Positions 60,096-64,000 of a stretch of DNA of 64,000 nucleotides are shown here, in pieces (position 1 is the first letter of the stretch; each line of letters begins with the position of its first letter). The translations under genes were made by a program, and so were the position numbers. Source of the DNA: Fimenecus sp045631225 (GTDB lineage Bacteria > Bacillota > Clostridia > Oscillospirales > Acutalibacteraceae); the NCBI GenBank assembly GCA_045631225.1, contig JAZQUG010000044.1, positions 1-64,000 of the forward strand. The letters run 5' to 3'. A model generated the notes under the pieces. That model did not search any database. It saw only the letters and a program-made list of their open reading frames with translations, and had not been told where the DNA came from.

Positions 60096-61316
60096 ATGAT
60101 TATACCTGAATTATTAGCTCCTGCCGGTGACAGAGAGCGACTTGAAGCCGCTTTAATGTATGGTGCAGATGCAGTTTATCTCGGTGGTGACGCTTTTGGT
60201 ATGCGTGCAGCACCACAGAATTTCAATTTTGAACAATTAAAAGAAGCCGTTGACCTTTGCCATGCAAAGGGGGTTAAGGTTTATCTGACTTGCAATACAT
60301 TAGCTCGTAATGATGAGATTTTAAAATTACCCGAATACCTTGAGAGATGGGCTGACATTGGCGTTGATGCATTTATTGTTGCAGATATCGGTGTATTGTC
60401 ACTTTGTAAAAAATATGCACCAAATGTACCTATTCACATCTCAACTCAGGCCGGTATCGTAAACCACGTTACTGCAAATGAGTTTTATAATATGGGAGCT
60501 TCACGAGTTGTTACTGCACGAGAATTATCAATGACAGAAATTGCTGAAATCCGAGCAAAAGTACCAAAGGAACTTGAAATCGAATGTTTCGTTCACGGTG
60601 CTATGTGCGTGTCGTTCTCAGGCAGATGCTTACTTTCAAACTATCTTGTAAACCGTGATGCTAACCGTGGCGAGTGTGCTCAGCCATGTCGTTGGGAATA
60701 CGCTATTATGGAAGTTAAGCGTGATGGAATGTACTTCCCTATTCAGGACTCAAAGGAAGGTACATATATTCTCAACTCAAAGGATATGTGTATGATTGAA
60801 CACATCCCTGAAATGGTCAAGGCAGGTATCAGTAGCTTTAAAATCGAAGGCAGAGCAAAATCTGCATATTATGCTGCAGTTGTCACAAATGCTTACAGAG
60901 TTGCTATTGACGAATATCTTAAGAATCCGTCAGATGACTTTAAACCATCTCAATGGGTTATTGATGAGGTTTATAAGGTAAGCTATCGTGACTATTGCAC
61001 AGGATTTTACTTCAATGCTCCTAACGAAGATGCTAATATCAGCTTTGAGGGTAGATATAAGCGTCATTATGATGTAATGGCAGAGGTTAAGGAGTGTAAA
61101 GACGGATATATCATAGCAGAGCAGAGAAACAAATTCTCCCGTGGTGATGTGCTTGATGCACTTCAACCGTCAACTGAGCCTGTTGTTTTCACAGCAGACG
61201 AGCTTTTTGACGGAAATGACAATGAAATCGAGTCAGCACCACATCCGATGATGACAGTTAAAATCAAGAGTGATTTGGTATTCCCAAAAGGAACACTTTT
61301 GAGAAAAGAGAAATAG
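60096..61316 (+). CDS. U32-family peptidase-like protein (TrhP/YrrO type)
   Basis: A 406-residue U32 protein. In B. subtilis and E. coli this group, with prephenate-dependent partners, makes 5-hydroxyuridine in tRNA rather than acting as a collagenase. It starts IIPELLAPAGDRERLEAALM, has GADAVYLGGDAFGMRAAPQN near 26, and the metal-type Cys cluster: CFVHGAMCVSFSGRCLLSNY near 167, then NRGECAQPCRWEY near 193. SFKIEGRAKSAYY near 248 and the C-terminal FSRGDVLD barrel follow. It lies 2 nt after mltG, a common neighbour in clostridia. Confidence 0.92.
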   Translation: MIIPELLAPAGDRERLEAALMYGADAVYLGGDAFGMRAAPQNFNFEQLKEAVDLCHAKGVKVYLTCNTLARNDEILKLPEYLERWADIGVDAFIVADIGVLSLCKKYAPNVPIHISTQAGIVNHVTANEFYNMGASRVVTARELSMTEIAEIRAKVPKELEIECFVHGAMCVSFSGRCLLSNYLVNRDANRGECAQPCRWEYAIMEVKRDGMYFPIQDSKEGTYILNSKDMCMIEHIPEMVKAGISSFKIEGRAKSAYYAAVVTNAYRVAIDEYLKNPSDDFKPSQWVIDEVYKVSYRDYCTGFYFNAPNEDANISFEGRYKRHYDVMAEVKECKDGYIIAEQRNKFSRGDVLDALQPSTEPVVFTADELFDGNDNEIESAPHPMMTVKIKSDLVFPKGTLLRKEK

Positions 61317-61325
61317 GGTTGTTTT

Positions 61326-62066
61326 ATGGTATTAAAATTACTATTAGCACTTTGTTATGTTCTGTTCTTTATATTTTTACCGCTTTATGACAAAGCATAT
61401 TGGCCGGAACCAACAAAGAAATCACTTTCATTTAAAATAGTTGCTGCTACCATGTTCGTTGCTATCGGTTTTATCGGTATGCTTATAACAGGTAATAAGA
61501 CTCCGTTTGCATATACAATGATTATAGGACTTATCTGTGGTTGGTTTGGTGATATACTGATGCATATCCCATCCAAAAAGAATATGACTTGCCTTTACAT
61601 AGGTGCAGCAGGATTCCTTGTAGGACACATTTTCTATGTTGCAGCTTTTGTAAATGCTACAAAAGCACTTGTGACTGATTATAAAATCATCACTATGCCT
61701 GAACTTATTGCATTCTTAATTGTTTATTTAGCATTTATATTAATGCTTAAGCCAGTTTTCAAATTTAATTTTGATTCTAAATTTCTGCAATATGGATTGT
61801 ATATTTACGGAATTTTCCTTATAGGGATGTTATTTAAAGTTATCGGATTTGCAATTACATATTTTAAATACGGTGCAACAAACAACATGATTTCAATGAT
61901 TATACTTATTGTTGCAGGATTCAGCTTCTTTACTTCCGACTTAACACTTGGTATAAGACTTTTAGGTGGAAGAAAAGACAGTAAATTCATTAAATCATTA
62001 AGTTTATATACATATTTCTTTGCACAGTTACTACTTTCAACATCAATTTTATTTATCAAAGCATAG
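61326..62066 (+). CDS. YhhN/TMEM86-type lysoplasmalogenase-family membrane protein
   Basis: A 246-residue protein with about eight membrane segments. It matches the YhhN family, whose mammalian members cleave lysoplasmalogen vinyl ethers. The signature polar residues within helices are visible: IIGLICGWFGDILMHIPSKK near 64-83 (conserved Gly-Asp), GFLVGHIFYVAAF near 97, and GFSFFTSDLTLGIRLLG near 198 (Ser-Asp). Plasmalogens occur in many anaerobic clostridia, so the activity is plausible. It lies 9 nt after the U32 gene, before trmB. Confidence 0.85.
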   Translation: MVLKLLLALCYVLFFIFLPLYDKAYWPEPTKKSLSFKIVAATMFVAIGFIGMLITGNKTPFAYTMIIGLICGWFGDILMHIPSKKNMTCLYIGAAGFLVGHIFYVAAFVNATKALVTDYKIITMPELIAFLIVYLAFILMLKPVFKFNFDSKFLQYGLYIYGIFLIGMLFKVIGFAITYFKYGATNNMISMIILIVAGFSFFTSDLTLGIRLLGGRKDSKFIKSLSLYTYFFAQLLLSTSILFIKA

Positions 62067-62078
62067 GATGAAACATAT

Positions 62079-62750
62079 ATGAGACCAAGAAAAATCAGAA
62101 ACCTTACAACAAGACGAGAAAACTGTACAGATTTAAGAATTCCATATACACTTGAATCTTTTGATTTTCGTACAAACGAAAAAAATGAAAACCTTTTTGA
62201 CCTTGACGAAATTTTTGGAAGAAAAGCTCCGCTCGTAATGGAAATTGGCTGTGGTAAAGGACAGTTTGTTTGCGAATATGCAAAACGCAATCCTGACAAA
62301 AATATTATCGCAGTTGAATGTGTACCAACGGTTTTAGTTGAAGCTTGTGAAAGAGTTAAGAAAGAAAATATTGAAAACATCCGTTTTCTTGAAATGAAAG
62401 CAGAATATCTTCCTTTATTTATGGAGGATAATACAGTTTGTGAAATTTATCTTAATTTCAGTACACCATATCCAAAATCCCGCCACGAAAGTCACCGACT
62501 CACAAGCAAAGGATTTTTAGATATTTACAAGAAGCTTCTTTGTGACGACGGATTTATTGCACAAAAAACTGACAGCCAATGTTTATTTGAGTATTCGCTT
62601 GAAAGCTTTTCACAAAACGGATTCCGTCTTTCTGAAATCTCACTTGATTTACATAAAAGTGATTTTGAAGATAATATTGTTACAGAATATGAAGAGAAGT
62701 TTGTAAATCAAGGTTTACCAATTTACAGACTTGTTGCTCGACTTAAATAA
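62079..62750 (+). CDS. trmB: tRNA (guanine-N7-)-methyltransferase
   Basis: A 223-residue class I SAM methyltransferase that makes m7G46 in tRNAs. It starts with RKIRNLTTRRENCTDLR, has the SAM motif LVMEIGCGKGQFVCEYAKRN near residues 50-69, NIIAVECVPTVLVEACERV near 74, and the family region CEIYLNFSTPYPKSRHESHR near 127. The usual NFSDPWPK reads NFSTPYPK, replacing the Asp and Trp. The C-terminal EYEEKFVNQGLPIYRL motif is intact. It is the last gene of the tmk series and is followed by a terminator. Confidence 0.92.
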   Translation: MRPRKIRNLTTRRENCTDLRIPYTLESFDFRTNEKNENLFDLDEIFGRKAPLVMEIGCGKGQFVCEYAKRNPDKNIIAVECVPTVLVEACERVKKENIENIRFLEMKAEYLPLFMEDNTVCEIYLNFSTPYPKSRHESHRLTSKGFLDIYKKLLCDDGFIAQKTDSQCLFEYSLESFSQNGFRLSEISLDLHKSDFEDNIVTEYEEKFVNQGLPIYRLVARLK

Positions 62751-62796
62751 ACAAACTTGTTGAATAACTCAAATTATAATAGTCAATATAACCAAC

Positions 62797-62835
62797 AGAC
62801 CATTTGTTTTTTCGTGAAATAAATGGTCTTTTTTA
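62797..62835 (+). terminator. Terminator of trmB
   Basis: AGACCATTT and AAATGGTCT (9 bp, with a possible inner TTTC/GAAA stem) are followed by a T6 run. Confidence 0.8.
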
Positions 62836-62841
62836 TTATAT

Positions 62842-62866
62842 ATTCATATGGTATAATTATATGAAT
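62842..62866 (+). promoter_or_regulatory. Inverted repeat over the -10 of the GPH transporter promoter
   Basis: ATTCATAT and ATATGAAT (8 bp) flank GTATAATT, which contains a TATAAT at 62852-62857, 30 bp upstream of the start. No good -35 is seen, so a regulator acting at this palindrome is possible. Confidence 0.45.
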
Positions 62867-62886
62867 AATATTTAAGGTGGGATCTT

Positions 62887-64000
62887 ATGAGTAACACAGT
62901 TACAAAAACCAATGAACAAAAACACGTTGGTAAAAGTGAATTTGTTCTGTACTTAATGGGTGTATTCTTCTACACCACAATGACAGGTATGGTAGGCGGT
63001 AACAGAAACGCATATCTCGTTAACGTTTTGAGACTTCCTGAAGAACAGACTTCTCTCTTCAACCTGCTCACATCAATCATTCCATTTGTTCTCAACTTCT
63101 TTATCGTTATGTATATCGACGGAAGAAGAATGGGTAAGGGTGGAAAATTCAGACCTATTGCAATGCTTGTTGCAATTCCAATGGCAATCGTTATGGTACT
63201 TTCTTTCTGGGCACCTTCAGGACTTACAGGTACTATTCTCTTTATTTACATTATTACTCTTGCAGTATTATGGAGTGTATTCGGTACATTTGGTAACTCA
63301 ATCAATATGGTTGCAAATGTTATGACTCCAAACCTTAAAGAACGTGACCAGGTACTTTCTTTCCGTAGTATTTCAAGTGCGGTCGGCAACTCAGCACCTG
63401 TAGTTATTGTTCTTGTTGTTGGTCTTATCTGGAGTAAGGACAACCCTGCACTTATTGAAGCAGTTACAGGCACAAGTATCCGAAGCGTTGAAGGTCTTCA
63501 GTATATAATTTCAGCAGCACTTTGCAGTGTTGTTGGTGTTATTACAGTTCTTCTTGGTATGAAAATGGTTCGTGAAAGAACAGTTTATACCGCTGAAAAG
63601 AAAAATCCACTTGTTGGCTTTGTTGACATTATCAAGAACAAGTATGCATGGACAATTATCGTTTCAGAATTCTTAAAGAGCTTCCGTGGTATTGCTACAT
63701 ATATGGAAGCATTTATTGCAGCTGCTGTTCTCGGAGATATTTCAAAGAAGATTCTCTTTGTTCTTCCTGTTGGTATCGGTACAGCTGTTGGTATGCTTGT
63801 AGTTAATTTCCTTTTAAAGAAATTCGATGCAAGACAGCTTTACATTGCATCCGGTATTTATTCACTTTGTGCAAACTGTGCTGCATTTGGTGTCGGTTAT
63901 GCTTATTTCACAACAGGAAATGGTATTTTACAGATTATTTTTATCGTATTCTTGTTCCTTATCGGTTTACAATTCGGTGCTTCAAACCTTCTTCCTTCTA
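62887..64000 (+). CDS. MFS/GPH-type transporter, N-terminal part
   Basis: An open frame from ATG 62887 to the right window edge (371 codons, no stop), cut by the window. The N-terminus MSNTVTKTNEQKHVGKSEFV is followed by at least eight hydrophobic segments. YIDGRRMGKGGKFRPIAMLV near 80-99 is the typical GPH/MelB loop with D-x-R-x-G-K, and NVMTPNLKERDQVLSFRSIS near 147-166 is the second conserved loop. It should move a sugar or glycoside with a cation. It differs from the transporter at 25762 in sequence and has a normal N-terminus. AAGGTGG precedes the start. Confidence 0.88.
   Translation, partial: MSNTVTKTNEQKHVGKSEFVLYLMGVFFYTTMTGMVGGNRNAYLVNVLRLPEEQTSLFNLLTSIIPFVLNFFIVMYIDGRRMGKGGKFRPIAMLVAIPMAIVMVLSFWAPSGLTGTILFIYIITLAVLWSVFGTFGNSINMVANVMTPNLKERDQVLSFRSISSAVGNSAPVVIVLVVGLIWSKDNPALIEAVTGTSIRSVEGLQYIISAALCSVVGVITVLLGMKMVRERTVYTAEKKNPLVGFVDIIKNKYAWTIIVSEFLKSFRGIATYMEAFIAAAVLGDISKKILFVLPVGIGTAVGMLVVNFLLKKFDARQLYIASGIYSLCANCAAFGVGYAYFTTGNGILQIIFIVFLFLIGLQFGASNLLPS

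Overview
The window looks like a chromosome segment of a spore-forming, low-GC clostridium, probably a gut Oscillospiraceae/Ruminococcaceae-type organism. The reasons are a spoIVA gene beside a SipL-like SPOCS/LysM gene, a CtsR-McsA-McsB-ClpC stress operon, T-box control of pheST, AGGAGG ribosome sites and A+T-rich intergenic DNA. I see no prophage, CRISPR array or resistance island. The content is mostly core genome with many small intergenic repeats.

Layout. 1-6594: the nusA-ylxR-ylxQ-infB-rbfA-nrnA-truB-ribF translation/RNA operon (nusA cut by the window edge), then an iron alcohol dehydrogenase with its own promoter. 8077-14321 (minus): glf, a glycosyltransferase, a HAD phosphatase, a DUF4364 protein and valS. 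14526-18510: yebC, then sipL-spoIVA with a possible SigE promoter. 18593-24235 (minus): a 1207-residue wall-anchored double phosphoesterase, an ABC ATPase, a four-helix-bundle gene inside inverted repeats, and tcdA. 24530-27882: ychF and a GPH-type transporter with a long charged tail. 27949-33598 (minus): a LURP-one protein, a phosphoribosyltransferase, a small unknown protein, ireB, and pheST behind a T-box. 33661-38376: an MBOAT/DHHW O-acyltransferase pair, a lipoprotein, and a divergent SGNH esterase with an SLH-like tail. 38449-43345 (minus): clpC-mcsB-mcsA-ctsR. 43671-53569 (minus): a GH35 galactosidase, hflX, a Cys-rich 49-residue peptide, ilvN-leuC-leuD, galM, tRNA-Gln, a GH110-like beta-helix protein and an amidase. 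53585-62750: a tandem-domain thyX, divergent from a tmk-to-trmB series of housekeeping genes. The window ends inside a second GPH transporter.

The most unusual feature is a set of chained-hairpin arrays at 40910-41062, 42612-42693, 42721-42898, 43483-43664 and 49337-49467. Small perfect hairpins are separated by a constant 7-8 nt linker, and the linker switches to its reverse complement part-way through each full array. Four of the five begin 0-9 nt after the stop codon of the preceding gene. Differences between related copies fall mostly in loops or as paired (compensatory) stem changes. I do not recognise a named repeat family with this design. Three of the arrays lie inside the clp stress operon and one directly upstream of its promoter.

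Other points of note are a tandem ThyX whose two halves carry complementary, degenerate signature motifs; a perfectly symmetrical divergent promoter between tcdA and ychF; and roughly 180-bp tandem units that repeat the 3' end of tRNA-Gln.
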